Positions 30,604-39,522 of a stretch of 64,000 nt of DNA are shown here, in pieces (the first letter of the stretch is position 1; every line of letters starts with the position of its first letter). This stretch comes from Chloroflexota bacterium (GTDB lineage: Bacteria; Chloroflexota; Anaerolineae; B4-G1; SLSP01), in NCBI GenBank assembly GCA_029555965.1, contig JAKQHY010000081.1, forward strand, positions 1 to 64,000. Direction: 5' to 3'. The translations under genes and the position numbers were made by a program. Below the pieces are notes generated by a model. That model was not told where the DNA came from and did not search any database. It was given only the letters and a program-made list of their open reading frames with translations.

Positions 30604-31830
30604 ATGACGGGCTGGAAAGATCAGACCATCGGCAGTTATCATTTGGTGGAGGAGATTGGGCGGGGCGGCTCCGCAGTTGTCTATCGCGCTTACCAGGCGC
30701 AGTTGGAACGCTGGGTCGCCGTCAAGTTGTTGGAAGTCAAAGGCTCGGGGGGAAAGCAGTTCTTGCACCATTTCCGCCACGAGGCGCGTGCGATTGCCGC
30801 TTTGCGCCATCCCAATATTCTCAATATCTACGATTATGGCGAGGATAAGGGCTGCGCCTATATTGTAATGGAATACGTGGAGGGGGGGGCGCTGAGCCGT
30901 CGCATGGCCGACGCGCCACTGCCCCTGTTGGACGCGCTGAATCTGGTGACGCCGATTGGCGATGCCCTGGCGTATGCTCACTCTCAGGGGATTGTGCATC
31001 AGGATGTCCGACCTTCCAATGTCCTGCTGATTCGTCCTGATTGGCCGTTGTTGATGGATTTTGGTCTGGCCAAGGCGGTCGCGCCACGCCCCCGTGGCAC
31101 ATTGAGCGGGACCGGCTCCATGGGGTTTTATCTGGCGCCAGAACAGTTGACCGATCAAGAAGTGGACTCGCGCGCTGATATGTACAGTTTGGGATTAGTG
31201 TTGTACGAATTGTTGACGGGCAAACTCCCTTTTCAACCACCGAGTGGGGCGCCGGCAGATAGAGTCATGATGCGCCTGCATGAACCGCCGATTTCCCCTA
31301 GTACCCTGAACGCCACCCTCGCCGGCCCTGCAGAGACGCTGCTGCTCAAGATGTTGGAGCGTGATCCGGGAATGCGGTATGCCACAATGGAGGCGTTGGT
31401 TGCCGATTTGCGGCAGCTTGTGGAACGCAGCCGGCGGATGGGGACGCCGATTGCCGAACCCAAGACGACCCCAATGATTACGACGCGCCTCAGTGTTCAA
31501 CCGGCTATGCAAGGCCCGCAGTTGTTCATTGCCACGTCCGGGGTGGCGCTGCCCATTCCCGCTTTGGACGCGGTGCAGATTGGCCGCCGCAATCCGGCCG
31601 CCTCGCAGTCGCCGGACCTGGACCTGGAGCCGTTCGGCGCCGGCTCTGCCGGCGTTTCTCGCCAGCACGCCCGTTTGCTGCATCAGGCCGAAGGCTGGTT
31701 TTTGGAAGATTTGCAGAGCACCAACGGTTCCTACGTGAATGAGGTGCGGCTGTTGCCGCGCCGCCCGGTCAAGTTGCGCTCCGGCGACCTGGTACGCTTT
31801 GGGCAGATGACCTTGGTGTTTGAGGAATAA
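30604..31830 (+). CDS. Ser/Thr protein kinase with C-terminal FHA domain
   Basis: 408 residues from the ATG at 30604 (GAAGGAGAGG upstream). Kinase at 12-285: glycine loop GRGGSAVVY (19-27), K41, helix-C E60, hinge MEYVEGG, catalytic loop H132-Q133-D134 then V-R136-P-S-N139, DFG at 152-154, LAPEQL. The HRD Arg is Gln and the catalytic-loop Lys is Arg (HQDVRPSN), so it is a non-RD kinase with an atypical loop, probably active because Asp, Asn and VAVK Lys remain. FHA at about 315-408 (QIGRRNPAAS, SRQHARLLHQ, LQSTNGSYVN) binds phosphothreonine. No TM segment. Last gene before a terminator. Confidence 0.88.
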   Translation: MTGWKDQTIGSYHLVEEIGRGGSAVVYRAYQAQLERWVAVKLLEVKGSGGKQFLHHFRHEARAIAALRHPNILNIYDYGEDKGCAYIVMEYVEGGALSRRMADAPLPLLDALNLVTPIGDALAYAHSQGIVHQDVRPSNVLLIRPDWPLLMDFGLAKAVAPRPRGTLSGTGSMGFYLAPEQLTDQEVDSRADMYSLGLVLYELLTGKLPFQPPSGAPADRVMMRLHEPPISPSTLNATLAGPAETLLLKMLERDPGMRYATMEALVADLRQLVERSRRMGTPIAEPKTTPMITTRLSVQPAMQGPQLFIATSGVALPIPALDAVQIGRRNPAASQSPDLDLEPFGAGSAGVSRQHARLLHQAEGWFLEDLQSTNGSYVNEVRLLPRRPVKLRSGDLVRFGQMTLVFEE

Positions 31831-31845
31831 GCCCATCCACACAGA

Positions 31846-31871
31846 AACCCGGCCTATACGGTCGGGTTTTT
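31846..31871 (+). terminator. Intrinsic terminator after the kinase-FHA gene
   Basis: aacccggcctatacggtcgggttttt forms an AACCCG/CGGGTT stem with inner GCC/GGT pairing and a T run; it lies 16 bases after the kinase stop and before msrP. Confidence 0.75.
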
Positions 31872-31895
31872 GGTTTATCATGAAAGGAGTGTGCG

Positions 31896-32831
31896 ATGAT
31901 CAAAATTCATTCTTCGGAAATCACGCCGGAGCACGTCTACCTCTCCCGGCGGCAATTCTTGCAGGGTATGGGCCTGGTGGCCGGTCATGCACTGCTCACC
32001 GCGTGTGGCGCGCGGACGTCGCCTCCGCCGGCAGGGGACAGTGCGCTTCCCACATCATCCGCGACAGACGAGTTGGGCAACGCCCTCACCCCCTTTGACG
32101 CTGTGACCGGCTACAACAACTTCTACGAATTCACGCTGCGCAAGGAGGGCGTCGCCCGGTTGACCAAAGATTTTGTGACCGAGCCATGGACGGTGACAGT
32201 GGATGGACTTGTCAGCCAGCCCCGGACGTTTGGGATGGAGGAACTGCTCAAGTTTACGCAGGAGGAGCGCGTTTATCGGATGCGGTGCGTGGAGGCGTGG
32301 GCGATGGTTATACCCTGGCAGGGATTCCCGCTGGCGCAGCTCCTTAAAGCCATGGAGCCGCTTTCCTCCGCCCGCTACGTGCAATTTGAGACGCTGTACG
32401 ATCCGGAGTCCATGCCGGGGCAGAAGGACAAGTCGTTCCCCTGGCCCTACGTGGAGGGGCTACGCCTGGACGAGGCGCTGCACGATCTGACATTGCTTTC
32501 TACTGGCCTGTACGGCCAAACGCTCTTGCCGCAGAACGGCGCGCCGCTCCGATTGGTGGTCCCCTGGAAGTATGGTTTCAAAAGCATCAAATCCATCGTC
32601 AAAATCACGCTGACGGAGGCGCAGCCGACGACGTTGTGGATGGCCGCCGGCCCCACGGAATACGGTTTCTGGGCCAACGTCAACCCCAAGGTGGATCACC
32701 CCCGCTGGTCGCAGGCCACCGAGCGGCGCATCGGCGAAAACAAGCGGGTGGAGACGTTGTTTTTCAACGGCTATGCGGACGAAGTCGCCGATCTCTACCC
32801 TGACCTGGATAAACGGAGCTGGTACTATTGA
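31896..32831 (+). CDS. msrP: Protein-methionine-sulfoxide reductase catalytic subunit MsrP
   Basis: 311 residues; AAAGGAG upstream. Tat signal [10 protein letters not shown] (Arg18-Arg19) with a lipoprotein-like LLTAC near residue 37, followed by the SUOX-fold molybdopterin domain: [33 protein letters not shown] with the Mo-binding Cys131, [22 protein letters not shown] and [18 protein letters not shown]. These are the MsrP (YedY) hallmarks: a periplasmic enzyme that repairs oxidised methionine in exported proteins, fed by quinol through MsrQ. The next gene is msrQ, overlapping it. Confidence 0.93.
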   Translation: MIKIHSSEITPEHVYLSRRQFLQGMGLVAGHALLTACGARTSPPPAGDSALPTSSATDELGNALTPFDAVTGYNNFYEFTLRKEGVARLTKDFVTEPWTVTVDGLVSQPRTFGMEELLKFTQEERVYRMRCVEAWAMVIPWQGFPLAQLLKAMEPLSSARYVQFETLYDPESMPGQKDKSFPWPYVEGLRLDEALHDLTLLSTGLYGQTLLPQNGAPLRLVVPWKYGFKSIKSIVKITLTEAQPTTLWMAAGPTEYGFWANVNPKVDHPRWSQATERRIGENKRVETLFFNGYADEVADLYPDLDKRSWYY

Positions 32832-33439
32832 TCGCCTGGTGGAAACGTCATGGCCTACGCGTTGTCGTGCATCTGGCCGCGTTGATGCCTCTGGCGGCGC
32901 TGGTCTGGGATTACGTCACCGGCGGTTTCCTGGCGGATCCGGCGCGGCAAACCATCACCCGCACCGGCGATGCGGCTTTGATTCTGCTGCTGGCCTCGCT
33001 GGCATGCACGCCAGTCGCGCTGTGGTTGCGGCGGCCGCAACTGAAACCGCTGCGCCGCCCGCTGGGACTGTATGCTTTCGGCTACGCCACGCTGCATTTG
33101 TTGGCATTTGCCGGGTGGGATTACGGCTTCAACTGGCGATTGCTCTGGCCGGCCATCGCCTCCCAACGTTTCGTCCTGGTGGGGAGCGCGGCCTGGGCGA
33201 TCTTGCTGGCGCTGGCGGTCACTTCGACGCGGGGGGCGCAGCGGCGGTTAGGGCGCCGTTGGCAAGGGCTGCATCGCGCCGTGTATGGCGCGGCGGCGCT
33301 GGTGATTCTGCACTTCGCCCTGGCCGTCAAGACGCCGCGCGCGTCCTTCCTCTACGGCGTGGCGCTGGTCGTGCTGCTGCTCGCGCGGCTGCCAGCGGCG
33401 CGGCGGGCTATTGCGCGCAAGCGTAGCGCTTCTCTGTAA
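32828..33439 (+). CDS. msrQ: Heme membrane subunit MsrQ
   Basis: 203 residues; the start is a TTG at 32828 overlapping the msrP stop. Five to six helices with conserved His residues ([43 protein letters not shown]) that bind the b-type hemes, and the [17 protein letters not shown] block of the ferric-reductase-like (YedZ) fold. It delivers electrons from the quinone pool to MsrP. The coupled pair is a complete MsrPQ system. Confidence 0.92.
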   Translation: MIAWWKRHGLRVVVHLAALMPLAALVWDYVTGGFLADPARQTITRTGDAALILLLASLACTPVALWLRRPQLKPLRRPLGLYAFGYATLHLLAFAGWDYGFNWRLLWPAIASQRFVLVGSAAWAILLALAVTSTRGAQRRLGRRWQGLHRAVYGAAALVILHFALAVKTPRASFLYGVALVVLLLARLPAARRAIARKRSASL

Positions 33440-33481
33440 AAGTCACGGAGAGCACAGAGTTCATAGAGAAAACAAAAAGTT

Positions 33482-33593
33482 CGACCTGTGCAATAGCATT
33501 ACTGAATAACCTATTTTCTGTCAGCAGATCTAGCGGATTAAGAGAAAAAATCTGCGTAATCTGCTGATAAATTTCTCCCTATTGCACAGGTTG
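33482..33593. mobile_element. Short inverted-repeat element (112 bp)
   Basis: Ends cgacctgtgcaatag (33482-33496) and ctattgcacaggttg (33579-33593) pair at 14 of 15 positions. The flanks carry the direct repeat aaaagtt (33475-33481, 33594-33600). The inside holds a second inverted motif (cagcagatct... and aatctgctga). A 17-base piece of the right end, attgcacaggttgaaaa, recurs at 8869-8885. Noncoding MITE-like unit. Confidence 0.6.
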
Positions 33594-33598
33594 AAAAG

Positions 33599-33626
33599 TT
33601 GATAGATACTCCATTTGAGCTAGAAT
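33599..33626 (+). promoter_or_regulatory. Sigma-70-like promoter before the lipoprotein gene
   Basis: TTGATA (33599-33604), 16-base spacer, TAGAAT (33621-33626), 31 bases before the start at 33658. The -35 overlaps the flank of the inverted-repeat element. Confidence 0.5.
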
Positions 33627-33657
33627 AACACCATATTGACTCTCGCAAGGGGGGACT

Positions 33658-34581
33658 ATGCGTAAATTATTCTTGCTTCTGGTAATCCTGTTGTTGACAG
33701 CCTGTGAAACAGAGACGCCATCCGTCGAGTTGGTCATTCAACCGGTGACGCCAGTGGCGACGTTGCCAGCGTTGCCCACGCGGGGCGCGGCGACGCTCAA
33801 GAGCTATGCCGACGCCAGCGCCCAGGCAACTGAGGTCAAGGCGCTCATTGCCGACGCCGGCGGACTGCTGGATGTGGCGGCGGATGGGGGAACGTTCGAT
33901 TGTGAGCGCTACTTCGACTTGTATCAGACAGGGGCGGCGTTGCCGGTTTTGACGGCAGCTAAATCCGACGATGCCTTGTTAGTGTGGGCCGCCGCCGAGT
34001 ATAACGAGGCTATCGCCGGATTGCTGGATGCCGGGGGTGACACCTATCGGCATTGTGAGGCGTTTTTGTTAGGTAAAGCTACTCAAAGTGAGGTTAGCGC
34101 GTTGGCGTGGACTTATGCACGCTTTGGCGTGACCGAGGCCATTGCCAACCTGGACGCCATCATCACACGGATGCGCGATGAATTGCCCGACCCGACAACT
34201 TACGTAGGCGTGGGTGGGCAAGTGCTCAAGGCGACGCGAGAGGCTATAGATGTGATGGGGGATATGGGATATGAGTTCGATAAGCGGGTGGTGGTGTGTC
34301 CGACGTTTATCGAGAAATATGAGCAGATGACCGCGTTGCCCGAAATCACTATAGTGACTGCCGACGCGACTGTGCAAGCCGCCTACGAGAAATATCGGTG
34401 GGCAGTGGCTGAAGCGACGCGCACATCCCGCGATCAATATCTGGATTGTAAAGATATCATGGCTATCGGCAAGGGTCGTTACATCCCGGAATTGACGTGG
34501 GAAACGGCCCGCAAGGGGTTGAATGATGCGATGGCCGCGCTGCATCAGGCTGAGGAATGGTTGCAGCCGTATGGGAAATAG
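33658..34581 (+). CDS. Lipoprotein with internally duplicated helical domain
   Basis: 307 residues, AAGGGGGG before the ATG. Lipobox LLLTAC (residues 11-16), then a short linker. Two related halves: about 80-175 (FDCERYFDLYQTGAALPVLT, AAAEYNEAIAGLLDAGGDTY, RHCEAFLLGKATQSEVSALA) and 212-305 (VVCPTFIEKYEQMTALPEIT, AYEKYRWAVAEATRTSRDQY, LDCKDIMAIGKGRYIPELTW). Each has a Cys pair at the same spacing, probably a disulphide. No known family is recognised. It is exported and tethered; function unknown. Confidence 0.7.
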   Translation: MRKLFLLLVILLLTACETETPSVELVIQPVTPVATLPALPTRGAATLKSYADASAQATEVKALIADAGGLLDVAADGGTFDCERYFDLYQTGAALPVLTAAKSDDALLVWAAAEYNEAIAGLLDAGGDTYRHCEAFLLGKATQSEVSALAWTYARFGVTEAIANLDAIITRMRDELPDPTTYVGVGGQVLKATREAIDVMGDMGYEFDKRVVVCPTFIEKYEQMTALPEITIVTADATVQAAYEKYRWAVAEATRTSRDQYLDCKDIMAIGKGRYIPELTWETARKGLNDAMAALHQAEEWLQPYGK

Positions 34582-34613
34582 TTGCGACTTGCTAGACAGG
34601 TTAACCTAACACC

Positions 34614-37600
34614 ATGTCCCTAGAAGCCATCCAACGCTACCACGCCAAAATCGAAAAAATCATCCAGTACGGCGGCTCGCGCAACGAGAGCAGCGTGCGC
34701 TTTGCCTTCCAGAATTTGCTGGAAAGCTACTGCGCCGAAACCCACCTTGAACTGATCGCCGAACTGGACTACAAGACGCCCACCGGCGCGACCGTCCGCC
34801 CCGACGGGACGCTCAAGGACGCGCTGCGCCAGGATTGGGGCTACTGGGAGAGCAAAGACCAGTACGACGACCTCGCCGCCGAAATTGCCGCCAAATTCGC
34901 CAAGGGCTACCCCAAGACCAACATCCTCTTCGAGGATAGCCAGACCGCCGTCTTGATCCAGGATGGCGCGGAAGTGGCTCGCGCCGCCTTCACCGACGCG
35001 CCCGCGCTGGACGCCCTGCTCACGGCCTTCGTCCACTACGAGCCGCCGCGCGTGCAGACCTTCCGCGCGGCCATCGAGAAGTTCAAGGAAGACCTGCCCG
35101 CCCTGCTGGAGATGCTGCGCGAGACGATTGAGGCGCAGGCCGATAGCAACCCCGCCTTCCGTCAGGCCCGCGCCGCCTTCCTGGAACTGTGCCAGAAATC
35201 CATCAACCCCCATTTGGTGATGGCGGACGTGCGCGAAATGATCATCCAGCACATCCTCACCGAAGACATCTTCATCACAGTCTTCGAAGACGCTCAATTC
35301 CACCGCGAAAACAACATCGCCCGCGAACTCTACCGCGTCACCGGGACGTTTTACAAAGGCGACCTGCGTCGCAACATCGAGCGCCGCCTGGACGCCTACG
35401 TCAAAGTCATCAAAGCCGCCGCCGCCGAAATCGTAAACCACCACGAAAAGCAGCGCTTCCTCAAAGCCGTCTACGAAAACTTCTACAAAGCCTACAACCC
35501 CGCCGGCGCCGACCGCCTGGGCATCGTCTACACCCCCGACGAGATCGTGCGCTTTATGATTGAGGCCGCCGACCACCTGGTCCACCAGCACTTCGGGCGC
35601 TTCCTGGCCGACCAGGACGTGGACATCCTCGACCCGGCGACCGGCACGGGAACGTTCATCACCGAATTGATCGAATACCTGCCCAAGCACAGTCTGCCCT
35701 ACAAATACGAGCACGAGCTTCACTGCAACGAAGTCGCCATCCTCCCCTACTACATCGCCAACCTCAACATTGAGTATGCCTACGGGCAGAAGATGGGGCG
35801 CTACAAGGAATTTGCCAACATTTGCTTCGTGGACACGCTGGACAACCTGGGCTTTGCCTTCGACGGCAAACAGTACAGTATGTTCGACCTCTCCGCCGAG
35901 AACCTGGAGCGCATCCAACGCCAGAACCGGCGCAAGATTTCCGTCATCATCGGCAACCCACCGTACAACGCGCTTCAAAAGAACTGGAATGATTACAACC
36001 AGAATCGCGAGTATGAAGGGGTGGATAGACGAATCAAAGAGACGTATATCAAACATAGTGATGCCCAGAACCTGACGAAACTCTATGATATGTACACGCG
36101 CTTCCTGCGCTGGGCCAGCGACCGATTGGCGGAGAATGGGGTGATTGCCTTTGTCTCGAATAATTCTTTCATTGACGCGCGTGTGTATGATGGTTTTCGC
36201 AAGGTCGTGGCGGAGGAATTTAACACTATTTACATTGTGGATATGAAAGGTGATGCCCATACCAGCGGCGAACGGCGGCAGCGCGAGGGCGGCAACGTGT
36301 TCAGCGACGAAATCCGTGTGGGCGTCGCCATTTACTTCCTGGTGCGCCAGGCGGGGGCCACCGGCTGCCAGATTTACTACACCTGCGTGGACGACTATAT
36401 GAAAGCCCCAGAGAAAAAAGCCTTCCTCCGCGAGCACCGTTTACAAGATTTGCCCTTCGACCACATCCAACCCGACACACACCATACTTGGATCAACCAG
36501 GCCGAACACAACTGGGATGATTACGTGCCAATTGCAACTAAGCGAACTAAACAGGCTGGCAAAGTAGGAGAAATTAAGGCTATCTTCAAAGCTTTCTTTA
36601 TTGGTGTTGTGACGGCACGAGATGAATGGGTAATTGATGTTTCAAAGCAAAGCCTGACTAACAAAGTGACATTCTTTGCAAATCACTACAATTCGTACCA
36701 ATCTGTAGATGGTGCGTCCGACACAACGATAAAGTGGTCAAGGAATTTACGACGAAACTTCGAGCGGGGAACAAAGGAGTCCTTTGATTCTGATCGTATT
36801 CGACACACGTTATATCGTCCTTTTTGTAGATGCTATTTTTATGACTCGGATGTTTTTGTCAATGACCGTGCAATAGCACGTGAGATGTTGCAAGGCGACA
36901 ATATTGCTATCGCTTTTAATTTTGGCTGTCCACAATTTGCTTGTTTGGCCTCAAATACGGCGTCGGACTATGCTCTTTTGAAATTTGGGAACGGCGGTAC
37001 TCAATCTCTCCCCCATTACACCTACACCCCCGACGGCGCGCGCCATGACAACATCACCGATTGGGCCGTGGAACAATTCGCGGAGCATTACCATCTCACC
37101 CCCTCCCCTGAGCTGCGCGACCAGATTTTCGCCTACGTCTACGCCATCCTCCACGATCCCGCCTACCGCGCCAAATACGAGATCAACCTCAAACGCGAGT
37201 TCCCCCGCATCCCATTTTACGCTGACTTCGCGCAGTGGGCCGCGTGGGGGCAGCAGTTGCTCGACCTGCACCTGAACTTTGAGACTGTTGACCCGCATCC
37301 GCTGCGCCGGACGGATGCTCCCTACGACCCGGATCGTCCGCCCAAGCCCGCCCTCAAAGCCGACAAAGCCGCCGGAGAAATCATCCTCGACACCGCCACC
37401 ACCCTCGCCGGCGTCCCGTCCGAGGCGTGGGAGTACCGCCTCGGCAACCGCACGGCCATCGAATGGGTGCTGGAATACCACAAAGAGTCCACCCCGCGCG
37501 ATCCCACCATCCGCGACAAATTCAACACCTATCGCTTCGCCGACTACAAAGAGCCGGTAGTGGACTTACTGCGGCGCGTCGTCACCGTGAGCGTGGAGAC

Positions 37601-37652
37601 GGTTAAGATCGTCAACGCTATGGCCGCCGGTCATCGAGACTCAGGGGCGTAA
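34614..37652 (+). CDS. Single-chain type ISP-like restriction-modification enzyme
   Basis: 1012 residues. N-terminal PD-(D/E)xK nuclease-like region (VRPDGTLKDAL with D64; GYWESKD with E79-x-K81), a helical coupler (about 165-320), then an N6-adenine methyltransferase with SAM motif DPATGTGTFIT near 340 and catalytic N-P-P-Y near 447-450, then a target-recognition region and the type ISP C-terminal domain (about 800-1012, FAHYHLTPSPELRDQIFAYV-like). The helicase of LlaGI-type ISP enzymes is absent, so it is closer to a compact cut-and-methylate enzyme. DNA at about 36530-37000 (residues 640-796) is clearly AT-richer than both flanks, suggesting a swapped specificity module. No separate specificity or immunity gene adjacent. 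Confidence 0.85.
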   Translation: MSLEAIQRYHAKIEKIIQYGGSRNESSVRFAFQNLLESYCAETHLELIAELDYKTPTGATVRPDGTLKDALRQDWGYWESKDQYDDLAAEIAAKFAKGYPKTNILFEDSQTAVLIQDGAEVARAAFTDAPALDALLTAFVHYEPPRVQTFRAAIEKFKEDLPALLEMLRETIEAQADSNPAFRQARAAFLELCQKSINPHLVMADVREMIIQHILTEDIFITVFEDAQFHRENNIARELYRVTGTFYKGDLRRNIERRLDAYVKVIKAAAAEIVNHHEKQRFLKAVYENFYKAYNPAGADRLGIVYTPDEIVRFMIEAADHLVHQHFGRFLADQDVDILDPATGTGTFITELIEYLPKHSLPYKYEHELHCNEVAILPYYIANLNIEYAYGQKMGRYKEFANICFVDTLDNLGFAFDGKQYSMFDLSAENLERIQRQNRRKISVIIGNPPYNALQKNWNDYNQNREYEGVDRRIKETYIKHSDAQNLTKLYDMYTRFLRWASDRLAENGVIAFVSNNSFIDARVYDGFRKVVAEEFNTIYIVDMKGDAHTSGERRQREGGNVFSDEIRVGVAIYFLVRQAGATGCQIYYTCVDDYMKAPEKKAFLREHRLQDLPFDHIQPDTHHTWINQAEHNWDDYVPIATKRTKQAGKVGEIKAIFKAFFIGVVTARDEWVIDVSKQSLTNKVTFFANHYNSYQSVDGASDTTIKWSRNLRRNFERGTKESFDSDRIRHTLYRPFCRCYFYDSDVFVNDRAIAREMLQGDNIAIAFNFGCPQFACLASNTASDYALLKFGNGGTQSLPHYTYTPDGARHDNITDWAVEQFAEHYHLTPSPELRDQIFAYVYAILHDPAYRAKYEINLKREFPRIPFYADFAQWAAWGQQLLDLHLNFETVDPHPLRRTDAPYDPDRPPKPALKADKAAGEIILDTATTLAGVPSEAWEYRLGNRTAIEWVLEYHKESTPRDPTIRDKFNTYRFADYKEPVVDLLRRVVTVSVETVKIVNAMAAGHRDSGA

Positions 37653-37992
37653 CCCGCACAGGAGAACGCTGAACACTCTACTGGCTCACCCGCCTGCACA
37701 TCACAGGACTTACGCAAGGAAGCTGCTTTTTCACCGCTGAGAGCGCTGAGGACGCTGATGAATTGCAAAAAATTTCTGCGTGCTCTGTGTGCTCTGCGGT
37801 GAATTTCCCTTCGTTTGTGTAAGCCCTGATCATAAAAATGATCGAGTGTATCCGTTGGGATCCGGCCTGGCGCGTCAAATACCTCCCGCAACCCGTCGCG
37901 CCGGAGAAACCTCTCCGGCGCGACAATTTTCGTGTGGACTCTTTTCAGGCGGCGGCTTGCGCCAGTCCTGCCGCTTGCGAGACTAACGGCTC
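37653..37992. other. Intergenic region with repeat element and strong hairpin
   Basis: 340 bases without a gene. Holds the inverted-repeat element 37704-37828 and a perfect 13-bp stem, gtcgcgccggaga (37898-37910) and tctccggcgcgac with a 4-base loop, that could stop transcription from either side, although no strong T tract follows. Confidence 0.6.
37704..37828. mobile_element. Inverted-repeat element with CAGGRCTTACRCAA ends
   Basis: Ends caggacttacgcaa (37704-37717) and ttgtgtaagccctg (37815-37828) pair at 12 of 14 positions; flanks share atca. The inside has facing motifs (gagcgctgaggacgctga, and tgctctgtgtgctctgcggt). GGACTTACGCA-type ends are common among MITEs of other bacteria. Noncoding. 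Confidence 0.55.
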
Positions 37993-39396
37993 TCAGCGGG
38001 TTGCATTCTCACCCGCGATCACCCCAAACACCGCCAGTTCCAGCAATGCGCTCCCACCGATGTAATCCGCCCCATGGACGCCCCCGGTGATTTGGCCCAC
38101 CGCATACAATCCGGGAATAGGCCGCCCCATTGAATCGAGCACCTGCGCTTGCGGGCTGATCCTCAGTCCGCCCAGCGTCTGCACGATGGCCGGCTTGTAG
38201 CGCAACGCATAGAAAGGCGGCTGTTCGATTTTGCCCAGGCTTTCCGTCCGCCCAAAGGCTGTGTCTTTTCCCCCTTCCACGTCCCGATTCCATTGCGCAA
38301 CGGTTTCTTCTAACGCCGTGGACGGAATCGCGATCTTCTCGGCCAATTCGGCCAGGGTAGGCGCTTGCGCTGCTACCAACCCGTCGTTTACCGCGCTCTC
38401 TAATTGCGCTTCGAAGGTCTTCTCGGGCAGCCAGGCGGTGGCGGTCGCCATGCGGCCATCGAAGATCAAGAAATAGAATGATCCATGCGTCATTGCGGCC
38501 TGGACAACTTCAAAACTGCGCCCCATTTCATCGTAAAAGCGTTTGCCGTCGGCGCCGACCAAAATGGCGCCTTGCGCCCGCGTGTGCGCCATCATGTAGG
38601 TCGGATGCAGGACTTTGTGTTTGACGTCGGCCCCCGTCTGGATGACCCGGAAAGCATCCAACGGCATGTCAGGGTAACTGACCACAGCGGCGCCAATGGC
38701 CTGGGCCATCTGAATCCCATCGCCGGTGTTGCCGGGGGAACTCCACGAAACCGCCTCCACCAGAGCCGGGCAGGTTTCCTTAACCATCTCCCGGTTGCGC
38801 CCGAATCCGCCGCTGGCTAGAATCACGCTGTCGGCCTGATACGTTACCGGTTGGCCGTCCTGTTCGGCCTTTACCCCCACCACGCGCCCGTCCTCGACGA
38901 GAAGGTCTGTGGCGCGGGTGTTGTAGAAAATTTGGACGCCACGGGCCAATGCGGCTTGTTTTAACGGGGGAATCATTCCCGGCGGCAGCAATTTCACACT
39001 CCGCGCCAGGCTATGATCGTGTTGGACGTGCAGCGCTTCAGGGCCGGGGAACTGGCACCCTTTATCCGCCAACCAGGCCCAGGCCGCCGCCCCCTTTTGA
39101 ATTAACGTGGCGGCCAAAACGATATCGCTTTTATAGCGCCCGCCTTTGAGGTGATCGACCAAATACTGGTGCGGGGTATCTACAATGCCGGCTTTCGCTT
39201 GTAGTTCGGTTCCCGCCGCCGAAATGATCTGGTCAGAAATGAGCGTATCCCCTCCCAGATGGGGTAGTTTTTCCAGCAGCGTCACCTCCCCGGCCCCTGC
39301 TTCACTTGCCGCGATCGCCGCGCACAACCCGCCGCCGCCGCCGCCCACCACCACCACTTTATTGTTTTTGGAACCACCAGAATTTGCAGATTTCAT
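37993..39396 (-). CDS. FAD-dependent fumarate-reductase-like flavoprotein
   Basis: 467 residues from the ATG at 39394-39396 (AGGAGG upstream). KVVVVGGGGGGLCAAIAASE is the FAD Rossmann loop and VTLLEKLPHLGGDTLISDQI the E and G-G-x-T block; VILASGGFGRNREMVKE, FYDEMGRSFEVVQAAM and PPFYALRYKPAIVQTLGGLR follow, and the C-terminal flavin loop is GLYAVGQITGGVHGADYIGG. This is the FAD_binding_2 / fumarate-urocanate reductase family. The His/Arg acid-base set suggests reduction of an alpha,beta-unsaturated acid, with electrons from a quinol or cytochrome partner not found next to it. Cytoplasmic, no signal. Confidence 0.85.
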   Translation of the reverse strand: MKSANSGGSKNNKVVVVGGGGGGLCAAIAASEAGAGEVTLLEKLPHLGGDTLISDQIISAAGTELQAKAGIVDTPHQYLVDHLKGGRYKSDIVLAATLIQKGAAAWAWLADKGCQFPGPEALHVQHDHSLARSVKLLPPGMIPPLKQAALARGVQIFYNTRATDLLVEDGRVVGVKAEQDGQPVTYQADSVILASGGFGRNREMVKETCPALVEAVSWSSPGNTGDGIQMAQAIGAAVVSYPDMPLDAFRVIQTGADVKHKVLHPTYMMAHTRAQGAILVGADGKRFYDEMGRSFEVVQAAMTHGSFYFLIFDGRMATATAWLPEKTFEAQLESAVNDGLVAAQAPTLAELAEKIAIPSTALEETVAQWNRDVEGGKDTAFGRTESLGKIEQPPFYALRYKPAIVQTLGGLRISPQAQVLDSMGRPIPGLYAVGQITGGVHGADYIGGSALLELAVFGVIAGENATR

Positions 39397-39414
39397 TCTT
39401 CCTCCTCTGAAAAT

Positions 39415-39477
39415 AGCCACAGAGATCACAGAGTTCACAGAGAAAACCCTTTGTGTCCTTCGTGTCCTTTGTGGTGA
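39415..39477. repeat. Intergenic repeat of cacagag / ctttgtg units
   Basis: ccacagagatcacagagttc and cctttgtgtccttcgtgtcc face each other in the spacer before the flavoprotein gene; related units occur at 33441-33468 and 37765-37805. Confidence 0.6.
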
Positions 39478-39522
39478 AAATTTTCATCCAACCGCGCTTT
39501 TTCGCGTTCTTGCGCGCTTGCT

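Noticed and set aside
34620-36437. 605-codon open frame on the minus strand
   Set aside because: Lies entirely antisense to the restriction-modification gene; its Val/Gly/Asp-rich text mirrors the codon bias of the real gene and shows no motifs.
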